In this document: in pieces, positions 1 through 12,810 of the stretch
Layout of the letters: each line of letters opens with the position of its first letter
How positions within the stretch are numbered: position 1 is the stretch's first letter
Source: Arabidopsis thaliana
Lineage: Eukaryota; Streptophyta; Magnoliopsida; Brassicales; Brassicaceae
DNA: 64,000 bases
Direction: 5' to 3'
Assembly: GCF_000001735.4 (NCBI RefSeq)
Contig: NC_003070.9
Span: forward strand, 19,763,971-19,827,970
Notes under the pieces: generated by a model
Told to the model about the DNA's origin: nothing
The model's database searches: none
What the model saw: only the letters and a program-made list of their open reading frames with translations
Made by a program: the position numbers and the translations under genes

Positions 1-596
1 GTAATAAAGCAGGTAAAAAAGGTTAAATATATCCCCTTTATATTAAAAGAGCCGAAAAAATAATATCAAATGATTATAATTAGTTACAGAATGATAGTTG
101 AGTAAATTAATGCCAAGTGGAAAGGACTTCATCAGTTACTACTACAATGACCCCACCTTCAAAGTTAATATCCATAGCCGACAAACCAAGTATTCACCGG
201 TTCAGATTAAGGTTTATGTCCTACCGGTTCTAATTTTTGGACTATATTGATCAATTCACACAACTTATAGTAGTCTTAAATCTAAATCCATCAAAGGAGC
301 ACAAAATTCTACAAACATGAACAAAAAAAACAATAATAATGGTTTACAAAAATTATATATAATCAAATTGGCCAAATATTTATCAGTTAATTTTAGTTAG
401 AGGGCAAAATTTGAAAACCACACTTTGGTTCTTTTGACAGAAACTCACGAGATTTGTTTCTTCTACCTACTTTGAAATTGTGCACACACAAAAAAAAAAA
501 AAACTACTTTGAACTGTATGTAATAGAATAAGAGCCAAAAAATATTGCATCAAAAACAAATCTTGCAGAAGAAAAAGTGTGGAATCTCTCTCTCTA
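1..596. other. Intergenic / 3' flank, no gene seen
   Basis: AT-rich sequence with short poly(A) runs downstream of the minus-strand DUF616 gene. Short ORFs here show no recognisable domain. Part of 450-596 is probably the 3' UTR of that gene. Confidence 0.6.
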
Positions 597-2900
597 TCAC
601 ATGTTTCTGCCACCGGCTGAAACTTTCCGGTGACGCCTTTTCCCGCGTTGTCCCGGAGTCTTCTTACCCGGCGTGGCTCTACCACCGGCTAATCTTCCAC
701 GTGGTAAAACCAGTGGCTCGGGAAGAACTCTAGAAGAAGCTCGAGGAGGTTTCATGGTCAGCAAAACGTCTCTATGATATACCTGTCATCAAGGATAAAC
801 AAGTCTCAGGTTTTCACAAATCAAAACCGAAACAAAACTGTAGTTTCCTCTGCTTTTACCTGTTTCACAAAGTTGCGTCTTTCACAGTCCAAGAACATAT
901 TGATGCTCCAATCAACTTTCTCTCTTATTTTGTCTCTCGCAATTGCAAAGCTTAGCTGATCTCTTGAAGTAAACCGATCTACCTCGTTGAACCATACACA
1001 TGTGAAAAGGTTTGTGATCGGTATGTGTTCTCTTATGATGGTACAACCTTCAGGGACATCTGCCAAACGATTTGAAATGTTTCAATTGTGATCATTGAAC
1101 AGAAGAAAATTGTGGAACTTTATCATCCTCATATGGTTAAAACCATTACCACTTGTTATTGGAAGCTTAGCCTCCGTATAAGGTGTTAAACCTTCCTTCT
1201 TGTAGAACTCTACTTGGTAATCTATTGAGGCATTGTCGTACTTTCTTGCGGCCTTATTCGCTTCAGCCTCTACAAACACATCAAAACGTCGGTAATGTCT
1301 CGAGATTGCAAAACTAGAATTCGTTCTCCACAAGAACCTGAACATTGAGAAGACAAATAAAGCTAACTGCTTGGAACAAAATATGTTGAAAGAGAGAGAC
1401 AGAGGAGTCAATTTCTCTACCTTTCAAGGATTTGATATGGATCTACAACAAGCTGGAGCTTTGCATCAACCCATATAGAGTACCGGACATTTGGGAATAA
1501 TCTATGCAATAAAAGCTTCGGAACCTGTAAAAATGCATAAACGTTTTACCCAAATCGTATTTGTTAAATCAGGAAACATTCAAATCTTGGCTATTTATTC
1601 TCAATTCTTTTAACCTTTCCATTACGCCGTGCATCGGTATAAGGGACATTATGTACAACAATGATCCTCCACAATCCCACTCTCTTGTTATCGTCTGTAT
1701 AACTCGACGTGTTCTTAAGGTATAAATGTGTTTCTTCATCAACAAACATGTAGAATGGGATGTTCTTCCTCGCCATTTCACTGATGTTCACCGGTTCTTG
1801 AATTATGTCATACTTTCCTGAGAATAGATTGAAACTTTGTAAGAGAAGTAAGAATATCTAAACAATCAATGTCACACAATGAATTTCTCTTCTAAGCAAA
1901 ATACCAAATATCGCTGACGCGACAATCACATCATGGGACTGGTCCAACTCATGAAGGATATCCTCATCGATGTCAAATCCAGTTTGGTGGCCCGGTTTTG
2001 TTCCTTTAATAAACCTGCAAAAATAAATACAGGAATCAGAAAGTAAAGCTCGATGACTGAAGAAGAAACCACGGGGTTAAGCCTAGAAGCATACCCGCAA
2101 TGCACTGTCATGGACTCTTTTATGTCAAAAGAGTTAGTCCTATGCTCGAGAGAAGGATAACCTCCGAATTCAGAGCCTCCTTCACTTTCTTCAGGTTTTA
2201 CAGGACTCTCTTCACGTATATATGTCAAATTCTTGAGCAAGGGAGATTCAAATGGATACTTTGGCATATGTGCTAAGGCCTCTTCTGGAGGTAGGTAGCA
2301 TACCGGACAAGCTGAACAAAACAAAACATACAAACGGAAAAGGTAAATACGAGTTCTTGCAGGGTCAGAGCAAAAAACTATTGAATCGAAGAAAGAGCTT
2401 ACGGCGTGGACCAGGCCTTCTCATTCCAGGTGGTGGAGGAGGAGGAAAAGAAAAACTATCACACGGATGGTGATGCCATGAAGGTAAGAATGGAGGAGGA
2501 TGGTTGACGTCTACATCACTTCCTCCAATGCCATTCCACAAAAAAGGATCTCTAACATGATCATTATCAGACTCCTTTGTATAGAAAGAAGTCAATTCTC
2601 TACTTATCGGTGTTTGGTTGCTTCCAAAATCCATCGTCTCAATACTCTGATGAATATTTGGACTATTGCTCTCTGTTGTAATCACAATGCAAGGCATCAT
2701 TACCAACAGATTCCAATATCTAACCAACATCATACATAAGACATTTTGAGAATACCTTTGTTGATAGTGTAGGAACCCAACACAAAGACAACAAAAGCAA
2801 GGCTGAGAAGTAGAAGCATAGCAACTCGTCGACGACCTAAGTACCAGCAACATAAGAAGGAGAGAGACCTTTCCTTCTCTTTAGAATTAGAAGTGAGCAT
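597..2900 (-). CDS. DUF616 type II membrane protein, putative glycosyltransferase-like (9 exons)
   Basis: Spliced model on the minus strand: exons 2756-2900, 2403-2672, 2095-2311, 1905-2014, 1615-1817, 1421-1524, 1150-1337, 860-1059 and 597-782. The total is 1623 nt, giving 540 aa, and every junction is GT-AG and keeps frame. The N-terminus is a basic cytosolic tail followed by one membrane segment at about residues 26-43, as in Golgi type II proteins. A low-complexity linker contains a proline run (PPPPPP, exon 2). The globular part has the DUF616 signature stretches: MTVHCG at the end of exon 3, the KYDIIQEP region, NIPFYMFVDEET, WVDAKLQL and RDQLSFAI. The C-terminal tail (exon 9) is rich in Arg/Lys/Gly. 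DUF616 proteins are predicted glycosyltransferase-like; older annotations call them tRNA-(Met) cytidine acetyltransferase-like, which I think is a mis-transfer. Catalytic activity is unknown. It appears to match At1g53040. Confidence 0.9.
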
Positions 2901-4020
2901 TGTGAAGAAACAAGAAGAAGATAATGCAGACTCAAAAGCTCAAGGTTTGAGTAAGCCATAACTCTCAAGTCCAAAGGACATTCCACTCATTGTCTCTTAA
3001 ACCCTCTAGATCGAACTCTCATATCGACACTTTCTCAGATCCAAACCTAACAAACATTAACCAAAAACCAGAATTCAAATTCCACATACATTGCATAAGA
3101 AGAAGAAGAAACAGAATCGATTGACAAAAGTAATTACCAGAACAAAGAATCGATTTTTCAATAACAAAGACCTGCATTGGCATCAAAAGGATCAAACTTT
3201 AATAACAATCTCGATTCAATCAAAAGTGTTAACACTCAAAGGGCAAGTACCAATCATTGGCGATTCGTGAATTGAACAGTACCCACAAATCCAAATCTAG
3301 CCCTGATACGGAAAAGGGGAAATTTTTGCATAAGATTCGGAGAAAAAGATAATACCTTTTGAATGATTAACGCACTATGTTCCAAATTCGTTTCTGGGAT
3401 TTCGATAAATAGTTTTGTGAATGCGACGCCAAATTTTTACACTGATGATCCCTTCTTCGATCTGCGGTAAAACATTTAGTGCATGTTTTGGGATTTGTCA
3501 ACGATTCAGTGTATTTCGATCTCTACGTTATTTTTGAGGGTTGATTAATTAAAAATCATTTACTATGTTTTTTAATACTATTTTTATTACAGTGGAGGAG
3601 ATGTGTTGTGTTTTGTTTTGTTTTTACTTTTTACTCAACGCTGTATTTGAGCGTTTCTTCATTTGTGTTCCATAAGAATCTGTGAGGTTGCTGCCCCAAA
3701 AAATAAGAATGTGAAAGGTAGATTTGTGATGTATAAACACTTTTCATATCTGTCCTATTTTATTTATAATTATCTTATGTTAATAGTAATAAATTAACAA
3801 TTATGATTATCTTTTCGAGGGTTTTAAGTTTTCTCATAAATTATCCTACTTACATTTAGTTGTTAATTTGATTTGGTTAGTGGGCTAGATCAATAGTAAA
3901 ACATTAGTATATTTTTTTATATCATTCACACTACTAAGTATATTCGATTTAATCGTGTATCTATTAGATTCGTGAAACGTCAGTCGATATCATTCACCGT
4001 TTGACATTTTCTTATCAATA
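2901..4020. other. 5' flank of the DUF616 gene
   Basis: Contains the probable transcribed leader of the minus-strand gene, about 2901-3440, with purine-rich stretches read on the minus strand. AT-rich non-coding sequence follows. No other gene is seen. Confidence 0.5.
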
Positions 4021-5602
4021 CTAGATTTTAACCCGCGGTATACCGCAAGACGATTTATTTTTTAAAAGTAATATATATTAAAACTTGCTAATTTTATTTT
4101 TATAAAATATTTATATTTTACAGTTTATAATTGTTATTAAGTAACGCTATACCACGAATCCATGAGACAATTGTTAAAAAACTGAAGTTTTAACCCTTAT
4201 TAAAACAGCATATTAATAATATTTTATAAATATTATAAATATTGATTAAAATACATCCATCATATAACCCAATTCCAAAATAAAACTCGTTCTGTAATTT
4301 CTTTACTCGTCCCGTAGTTTTTTTTTAAAGTAGTAATTTTTAAAATTTAAGAATTATTTATTATATATATAAGTTTTGCAAATTGTATCATTCTCTAATA
4401 CATTTATATTTTATAGTTTAATTTTATATATAGTAACATTATACATACCACATAACATTTTTAGTTTTATATAATCTTTTCTAAATTAGGATGATTTGAT
4501 ATGTTTAATATTAGTGGTCTTAAAAAATAATAAATTAAAGATTTAACCCGTATTGAAACGGTGGATTAATTATATTTTACTTTTTTATTAATGTTGATTC
4601 AAAAACCCGTCCCTCCAAATCCGTTTTGCCAAAAAACCATTTATTTTATTAATATTAATTTTATTTATGATATGACTCTAAATTATAATCTAAACATTTT
4701 AGCTAATAACATAGAAGTGCACCATATTTATTTAATAAGGGAATGTACCATATGACCTGAATGCACTTTTACCCAAATCCACATAAAAGTCTTGCAAAAA
4801 TATTATAGAGATAAGAAAAGATAGTCGGTTTTGATAGGTATAAGATTAGCAAATATATTAGTTAGCTTAAATTAGTTAAAGAATACAAATTGAAAAGGTA
4901 TAATACACTTTCTTCGAATATAGTATAAAAACTTATATAACATAGAGATTTGATAATTTTTTAATTGTTGAATACTTTTTTTTTGTGCTAATTTTTATGT
5001 GATTAAGATTTAGTTGATTTCGTATATAAAAAATTAAATTGTTTTACGAACTTATCTATATATACATTTTTGCAGTCACTTTGTGAAATAAATCCTGGAG
5101 TTGAGATTTATTTACAGTCGTTACCACTGGCATTTAATAATTGTTTTTGATAATTAGAAAGAAAATCTTCTAATTAAATATTTGACATTTAACAATCTTC
5201 CCAAAATCTTTCTACCTTAACTACACAATTAATTACTAAAATAAAACTTCCAAAATATTTAATATCATTTAATTACTACAAAATTATCATTTTTGATATT
5301 GCTTTTCGGCATAATTATAATCATCAAGCCGCATAGATATTTGATAGCATTTAATTACTACAAAATTACAAAATATTTAGACAATAATTCATAAACATAT
5401 CATAAATAAGATCAACATTAGTAAAATAAATGAGTTTTTTTTACAGGACGAGTTGGCGGGACGGGTTTGGCAAGACGTTACTTAATAACAATTGTAAACT
5501 ATAAAATAAAATATTTTATAGATAGATACAATTTGCAAACTTTTATATATATTTATTTAAAAAATAAATTGTTCCCGCGGTGTACCGCGGGTTAAAATCT
5601 AG
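4021..5602. mobile_element. Helitron-like element with inverted CTAG/hairpin ends
   Basis: Both outer edges carry the same terminal sequence in opposite orientation: CTAG, then ATTTTAACCCGCGGTA, then ACCGC. The ends form short GC-rich hairpins about 8 nt inside CTAG (CCCGCGGTGTACCGCGGG near 5574-5591; GCGGTATACCGC near 4035-4046). In each case the base outside CTAG is T. This matches the Helitron 3' end rule (hairpin, CTAG, insertion between A and T), but here it is present at both ends. About 130 bp behind each terminus is also an inverted repeat (4055-4150 against 5470-5570), and a third diverged copy of that block lies at about 4340-4450. The interior is AT-rich with no transposase ORF. 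It could be two tail-to-tail Helitrons or a single element with inverted ends. Confidence 0.7.
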
Positions 5603-8600
5603 TTTGTTTATAATTTGGTAACAAATAGATATTTGAATATTCGGTATATTTTGCTTCAGTTTAGAAAATCTTTGATGACCCGTCTTTAGATCCAATAAAC
5701 CCTATAATTAAGAGATAAATATTGTCGTTAAATAATTTTGGTAACTTTAATGACGTTATTAAATGATTTTTTTGATTAATTTATACTAATAGCATTATTA
5801 TGTAATTAATTACAAAAATTAAGGTTATATTTAAAATGTACTTCTCAAATAATATAGTAGAATACCTCGTGCTATAGGTATATTCTTTCTATCAACGAAC
5901 TCATTCAACATGTTGATGTTTTACTTCTTAGTAACTCGATCGATTAACTGATTAACAATCAAGTGAAGATGGAAATTTACTCTCTTTATTCTGGCTGGTG
6001 TTGGTTTGGAATCCAGTATCCAAAGCTCTTACTCGATCAAAATAAATTACCCGAACCAACCCTATATTGAATGCATAATTCTACCAGTTGTCCAATTCTT
6101 TAGCCAACAAAATACTTTTCACCCACACGGCCACATAACTAGCTTGCTGATGAAAAACTATTTTTTTTGTTTCTTTGGGAAATATATTTTACATCTTTCT
6201 TCGATACAAAAAATGTTCTCTATATATTTTCTAACTAGAAAGATGTGCATTTGGCAACACTTCTAGAAAAGGTTTTTTGCGTACGATTACTGTGTTTGGT
6301 TGCTTGTAAGATTGTTTTAAAATTACCTCTTAAAACATGTCTCGGTGATTCAAAATGTTAGACGAAAATAGTTACATTTTGATAGTTATGAAAATCATTA
6401 TTCAAACCATTTTCTGGTGCGTTTGTTTAATTTGTTATGTGTGTTTCGTCTTATTCCGCACCATTTGCATATAGCATCTGAAAATACAACAAACAAATCA
6501 TATATTTTTAGTAAAAAAATCCAAAAATATTAAAAGATTAAATAGTTTTAGTACAATGGTATGGTATCATTCGTATGGTTGGTGTATGAATTGATAATAA
6601 TATGTGGTACACATTTATATTATAGCCGTTCTCTGAAATAATACATGTGATCATTTCGAAGATTTTATAGTATATATCAGTTCTCTAAGAGAATGGGCCC
6701 AAATTTGTTTTATTGTCTAAAATGAAGATGACAAGTCTATTAAATTCGGTCGTAACTTGTAAGCATAATGTGGATAATCACTCTTCTCCAATTATTAGGT
6801 AAACGAACTGATGCTGACGATTATTTTTTTCTTATATCTTTGAAAATCATTTCATTCATATCATATAACTACAGTATTATTTTAAATAAAAAAAAATCTT
6901 AGAATTTGATATCATTCAAAAAAGTGTTAGTTCTAATCAGGGTTCTAACTGTTAATGCCAGTAATGTGAACATTAATTATACTCATAATTGTATGCGATA
7001 AGATTTTTTTTAAACTATAGAATACGGTGTAAACTATAATTAGTTGACCATTCATGCAATTATTGTTTTTATTTTATTAATAGCAAATTTAGATAACTTT
7101 TAATAAAACGAAAAACTGATTCAGAAAACTGTATCTTAAAGTCAGGTAGATAGCAAAATAGAAATGACTTGGAGACTAAAATTGTATAATTACTTCATTC
7201 AAACTATAACGTCCCTATTTAAAAATCTATCTTAATTTCATTAGTGCAGGGATTATGGGAATTAAAAATAAATTACATATGGAAGATGGAAGCGAAAGCG
7301 AAAAGGCTTTTGACGTTTACCTCAATAGAAAATTTCAATACTCTCGTTGCATGAACATGAAGTTTACGCGCTTTGAATATTAAATTATAGTCTATAGATT
7401 CACTATTCTTGTTTTTCTTTACTTCGTAAAGAACAAAAATTTAGTTTTGTATAGAGTTAAAAAAGACAAATACAATACTAGTTCTTACAATTCACTGTAA
7501 TATGAATATGTAACAAATTGTCCGTCATAAGATTATAATAATATAATTTTATTAGAATGTATTTTTTTTTAAAAACATAAACCGTGTTATAGTGATATTT
7601 TTGATACTCGTTACACTGATTTACGATATTATTTCTTTATATAATGATATTTATTACGTAAACTGTATAATGTATTTAATTTTTGGTGAATTTATTTTAC
7701 AATTAGTTCAAAATTTTAAATGAGTTGGAAAACAAATATGAAAATAAGGGTTTGATTAGTTTTTTTAATTATGATTATTTAAGATTAGAAAAAGTGTTTT
7801 TTAACGAATCACATCGAGAATGTCTTTCTCATTATCCAGTTTCGATTTTGTCCCACACAAAAAAGTAAATTAAATGGTAAGGTTTTTTTTTGGGTTCAAC
7901 TATTAAATAAGTTATTAACTGCGAAATACAACTATACTCATAAATACATAAGTGAAAAAAAAATTCACACTACCGAACGTATTTATTATTATTAAAATGC
8001 TCATAATATTACTTTTTGGAGTTTCCAATTTTTACAAAGGTTTTTTAATTCATTCAACATTGTGCTTCAACAACACATGCGTCTCTCAGAAATCTCTCCG
8101 CCCCAGATCCATCTCTCTCTCAAGCAAACACTCTTAAACCCTTTTGATTTCTCCTCATAATTATTCTCGAAAGCTCCATTGTTTATTAGTTATTCCTGCA
8201 AATTATTCAATTTTACCATTTTGCTTCTGGTTTTTTTAGTCGTCTCTCTCTCTCTTCAATCTCTTGAAAGGTACTTGCTTTATGCACAAAAGTTATAATC
8301 CTGGGTTTTTTTGTACTACACTGTAGTTATTAATGCCTGAACAATCTTCTTGATCTGGGTACATTTTGCAGATTGAGTAAAAATCATTCCTTTTTTTTTC
8401 TGGGTTATATACACTGTTCTTCGAGTTCTAGGGTTCCTTAATTTCGTTTCTCCTTTTTGGAAAGTCTCTGACTTTATGTGTTTTAATGGGTCTAGTTTTT
8501 TCATGTGGTCCATTTAATTAGCTAGTGGAAGAAGATGGATGAATTGTGTAAAGATTATTTTTGGTTCTAAGTATCAAAAAAATTTGGGGGTAAATTGAGG

Positions 8601-8603
8601 GAG
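5603..8603. other. AT-rich intergenic region and kinase leader
   Basis: No gene is supported. 5603-7900 is AT-rich with scattered stop-closed ORFs. From about 8080 the sequence becomes CT-rich (many TCTCTC runs), typical of a plant 5' UTR. A donor-like AAAG/GTACTT near 8268-8276 suggests a leader intron before the kinase ATG at 8604. Confidence 0.5.
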
Positions 8604-11561
8604 ATGGGTTGTGTTTGTGGTAAGCCTTCTGCTATTGAAGATAGCAAAGATAGTCCAAGAGAGCGTTTCTCAAGCAAATCCTCTTCTGAGTTTAGAGTTT
8701 CAAGACCGGTTGCTTCTTCTAGAAGGGAGGAGCCGCTTAGGATTAAGGAACGGTCTGATGTTGTTAGTGTAAGACCAGTGTTGAGTAATAAGCAATCCAA
8801 TGTTTCGTTGCATTTGCGTGGAGAGAATTTGAGTAGAAGAGAGAAGAGGATTGAGAATGTTGCTGCTACTTCACCTCTTGCAATGAGTATTACCATAGCT
8901 AAAGCAACTGAAGGAGAGTATGTAGCTGCAGGTTGGCCTCCATGGCTGGCTTCTGTAGCTGGAGAAGCTATCAGGGGATGGGTTCCTCGGCGTGCGGATT
9001 CTTTTGAGAAGTTGGACAAAGTAATCTTCTTTTCTTTGTATATATACATTCATTTTGAAAATACTGTTAAATAGACTCTTTTGATTGCATGACATATAGT
9101 GGCATGTTTCCGTATTTAGAAACATATCCTAAGCTCCAAAGATATGGGTTGCAGTAAATGATGCTTTTATGTTATTGAAAGTGGATTTTGTTTTTCAGTT
9201 GATGGTTTTTAAAACTATATAACATGACCTGAAAAGGTTTTGAACTTATAGCTGTGAAGAATGATCCCTGATGCAGCGGTTTTAATTGTTTTATGCAGAT
9301 TGGTCAGGGCACTTATAGTAATGTATATAGGGCTCGCGACCTGGATCAGAAGAAAATTGTGGCTTTGAAGAAAGTTAGGTTTGATAACTTGGAGCCAGAA
9401 AGTGTGCGTTTTATGGCTAGAGAAATCCAGATATTACGCCGGCTTGATCATCCTAATATCATAAAGCTAGAAGGCTTAGTTACGTCAAGAATGTCTTGCA
9501 GCTTATATCTTGTTTTCGAGTACATGGAACACGATTTAGCTGGGCTAGCCTCGCATCCCGCGATAAAATTTTCTGAATCACAGGTAACTTTTTTTTGTTT
9601 CTATTCAACATCTTCATGACCTAGGCACCACTTTCAGTACAATTTTCTGAGGCTGGGCTTTCTTTTCATACAGGTTAAGTGCTACCTGCAGCAACTATTA
9701 CATGGACTAGACCATTGTCACAGTCGTGGTGTACTCCATCGGGATATAAAAGGCTCAAACCTGCTAATAGATAATAGTGGAGTTTTAAAGATTGCTGACT
9801 TTGGATTAGCTAGTTTCTTTGATCCTCGTCAAACTCAGCCTTTGACCAGTCGTGTGGTAACTCTTTGGTACCGTCCACCTGAGCTTTTGCTCGGAGCAAC
9901 TCGCTATGGAGCAGCAGTTGATTTGTGGAGTGCAGGTTGCATTCTTGCTGAACTATATGCAGGCAAGCCTATTATGCCTGGTAGAACCGAGGTAGATTTA
10001 CAGTTTTTGTTTTCTCTTTTAGTGTTTGCTCTGATTTATGTTAGACTAGTTTGGTTTCGTAAGGTGACTCTGGTAATGCTTATGGTGTTACAGGTGGAAC
10101 AGTTGCACAAGATTTTCAAGCTATGTGGCTCGCCTACCGAGGACTATTGGGTAAAATCAAGGTTGCCTCATGCAACAATTTTCAAGCCTACTCAACCATA
10201 TAAACGCTTAGTGGGTGAAACATTCAAGGAGTTTCCTCAGCCAGCTTTAGCCCTTCTTGAAACTCTCCTTTCAGTCAATCCTGACGATCGTGGAACTGCC
10301 ACTGCAGCTCTCAAGAGTGAGGTACTGGCATTACTCAGGCAGTAAAAGCTGTGTGTTCTTATGCGTCTGTATTTCCTGGTAATCGCTTTTGTAACATCAA
10401 ATTATCATTCTTTTATTTTCAGTTCTTCTCCACCAGACCTCTTCCATGTGATCCTTCAAGCTTGCCTAAATATCCTCCCAGCAAAGAGCTCGATGCAAGA
10501 ATGCGGGATGAGGAAAGTAGAAGGTATGCCATCCAGATTTTCTAGTCTGATGTGACTTTTATCCTGCAATGCTCTTACGATAGCATAGTATCATTAACGC
10601 AAAAAGAAATATTTATAGAAATGCTTTAATCTAGTTCCTGTTTTTGTAGACAAGTTGGAGGAAACAGGGACCAAAGACACCAAGAAAGAAGAGGAACTAA
10701 GGAATCTCGAGCCATCCCAGCCCCTGACGCAAATGCAGAGCTGGTTGCATCAATGCAGGTTAAAAAATCTTAAAAAATCTATTTCTTTCGATGTTAAAGC
10801 TTTTTGCTTTTATTCAACGTTTTTGACCCTCTCGCATTTATGTCATTGCAGAAAAGGCAGAGCCAGTCTACTAATAGAAGTCGAAGCGAGAAGTTTAATC
10901 CACATCCTGAAGAAGTTGCATCCGGTTTCCCAATCGATCCACCAAGGCCGTCATCACAAGCATTTGAACCAAACAGAGAATCTCAGGGCAATATAATTCC
11001 TCACAAGAGAGCTTCACATTCTGGTCCTCTATCACGTAGATCTGCTTCCGCAAAGGGTAGACGGAATTACCAAGATTCTCAAAAGGTTTCATCCATAGCT
11101 GATTACTCAGCAATGCCTGGTTTTGCCGCAACAAGAACAGGCGCACCACAACAAGAGACTTGCAGAGGAATGACTCGGCTTCCAGGTTCATTCAAGGAAA
11201 CGTCTGAAGAAGCAAACCAGGAAGAGAATGGTCGAAGCAACAAGAAAGACCCTATTCTCGTAAGTTCCCTAAACGTCCCTCCTTTGCTAATTTTAGAAGA
11301 CTAGCAATGTTAATATTCTGAGTTGTATGGTTTGGTTTGCAGTTGGGTTATGGATCAAAAGGGCACAAGATTCATTACTCAGGACCGTTAGTGGTTCCAT
11401 CAGGAAACATGGATCAAGTGTTGAAAGACCATGACCGACATATCCAAGAAGCTGTGAGAAGAGCACGAATCGATAAGGCTCGAGTCAAGAAACTTCAAGC
11501 TGACGAAGCTTCGAGCCAACAAGTCGCAACCAATCATCCCTCATCTGTTTCTAGCCGTTGA
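8604..11561 (+). CDS. CDK-like serine/threonine protein kinase, CRK/CDKC-like group (8 exons)
   Basis: Exons 8604-9020, 9299-9583, 9674-9991, 10094-10321, 10423-10523, 10650-10758, 10852-11259 and 11343-11561 give 2085 nt, 694 aa. The start MGCVCGK has Gly2 plus Cys3/Cys5, a good N-myristoylation and palmitoylation signal, so membrane attachment is likely. The ~135-residue N-terminal region is kinase-foreign. The catalytic domain begins at about residue 140: glycine loop IGQGTYSNVY (140-149), Lys163 in VALKK, a PSTAIRE-position helix reading PESVRFM, HRDIKGSN (256-263), DFG (276-278) and WYRPPELLLG. A basic, Ser/Gln-rich C-terminal tail of about 250 residues follows and ends in VSSR. All catalytic residues are present, so it should be active. 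The cyclin partner is not evident from sequence; the family resembles cyclin-dependent kinase-related kinases. It appears to match At1g53050. Confidence 0.92.
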
Positions 11562-11964
11562 TCCATCAGTGAGGCAAAAGTAAATGATCAAACCGAACCT
11601 CATTTGCCTGAAACCTTTTAACACGGCGTATTTTGAGTGAAAAATAATTGTATTTTATTGATTCAAAGATTATATATCATCATAGAATCAAATCTTTTCA
11701 CGTTTTAGCTTCCCTGTAATGTGATATTATTTTATTATAAGAAAGCTGTAGAAACAGAGTTATATATCATAATTTAGAAAATGTTCCAAAAGTTGAACTT
11801 TTTAATTTGTGACTTTTTATGAAATTTACCAAGAAAGGTGTTACGAGATCTTTACTTGTGAAAAATAAATGATCTTGTCGAGTCAAACTTTGTTGGCTCT
11901 CTTTCACTATATAAATCTTGTTATCCTCTTATACTTTCCATATCCAAGAAAAAAATAAACAGAA
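11562..11964. other. Intergenic: kinase 3' UTR and lectin 1 promoter
   Basis: Holds the 3' UTR of the kinase and the promoter of the first lectin gene. It is AT-rich with no ORF of note. Confidence 0.6.
11908..11916 (+). promoter_or_regulatory. TATA box of lectin gene 1
   Basis: TATATAAAT lies 49 nt before the TTG that replaces the ancestral start codon, leaving room for a leader of only about 20-25 nt. The promoter core looks intact even though the start codon is not. Confidence 0.55.
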
Positions 11965-12810
11965 TTGCAGATCAAAACACTCTGTTTCATTCCTCTGTTT
12001 TTTGCTCTGTTTTGCTCTCACGCCATAACGTGTTCTGCTTACAGTTTCGACTTCATTTACTTCGGAAATGGAACTGATCTGATGACATTCCATGGAGACG
12101 CCGAGTACGCTTCAGAGCCTGATGGTATGAGCAAGTCAGGAGCAATTGGATTGAGCCGTGACAATGTCCCATTCTCTCATGGTCGAGCCATTTTCATCAA
12201 TCCAGTCCCTTTTAAGCCTAGTTCTACTTCTTCCTCTGTCTACTCTTTCAAAACTTCTTTCTATTTCGTCATTAGTCCTCGCCCGAAAAATCCTAATCCC
12301 GGTCATGGCCTCGCCTTTATCATCGTCCCCAACGATAGAAACGACTCCGCTTCTGGTTTAGGCTATCTCAGTCTTGTGAACCGGTTTAGCAACGGTAATC
12401 CCAAGAACCATCTCTTTGCGGTTGAGTTTGATGTTTTTAAAGACAAGTCTCTTGGCGACATTAACGATAACCATATCGGAATCAACAATAATTCGGTTAA
12501 TTCAACGGTATCTAAGAAGGCCGGTTATTGGTATCAATCAAAAATCGAAGGAAAAAACCGGTGGTTGTTCAAGGAATTGAAGCTAAGTGGAAACGGATAC
12601 AGGGCTTGGATTGAGTACGAGAACGGGAAAGTGACAGTCACGATCGGACGTTCACAAGAAAAACCGAAGAGGCCATTGATCGAAGCACGAGTCGATCTTT
12701 CTAAGGTTTTTCTCGAGAAAATGTATGTCGGTTTTGCCGGTTCAATGGGACGTGGCGTCGAGCGTCACGAGATCTTGGACTGGAGTTTTGAGAACAGTGC
12801 CAAAGACTAA
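11965..12810 (+). CDS. Legume-lectin-domain protein, tandem copy 1; ancestral ATG replaced by TTG
   Basis: Intronless frame homologous along its whole length to the two copies downstream. The codon aligned with their ATG is TTG (11965-11967). An in-frame TAA at 11956-11958 excludes an upstream start. The secretory signal (about residues 1-25, hydrophobic, ending CSA) is still encoded but lies before the first in-frame ATG at 12082, so conventional translation would give a 242-aa protein that starts at MTFHGDAEY and lacks the signal peptide and first beta strand. The rest is typical: VEFDVF metal/sugar-site region, DINDNHIG, N-glycosylation sequons and the C-terminal GFAGSMGRG motif. No kinase domain or membrane anchor follows, so it is a soluble lectin if secreted. 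Read from TTG it is 281 residues. It appears to match At1g53060, which I recall as a 242-aa protein. Confidence 0.85.
   Translation: MQIKTLCFIPLFFALFCSHAITCSAYSFDFIYFGNGTDLMTFHGDAEYASEPDGMSKSGAIGLSRDNVPFSHGRAIFINPVPFKPSSTSSSVYSFKTSFYFVISPRPKNPNPGHGLAFIIVPNDRNDSASGLGYLSLVNRFSNGNPKNHLFAVEFDVFKDKSLGDINDNHIGINNNSVNSTVSKKAGYWYQSKIEGKNRWLFKELKLSGNGYRAWIEYENGKVTVTIGRSQEKPKRPLIEARVDLSKVFLEKMYVGFAGSMGRGVERHEILDWSFENSAKD

Noticed and set aside
2252..2739. Plus-strand ORFs over the DUF616 gene
   Set aside because: Antisense shadows of exons 2 and 3, which splice cleanly on the minus strand.
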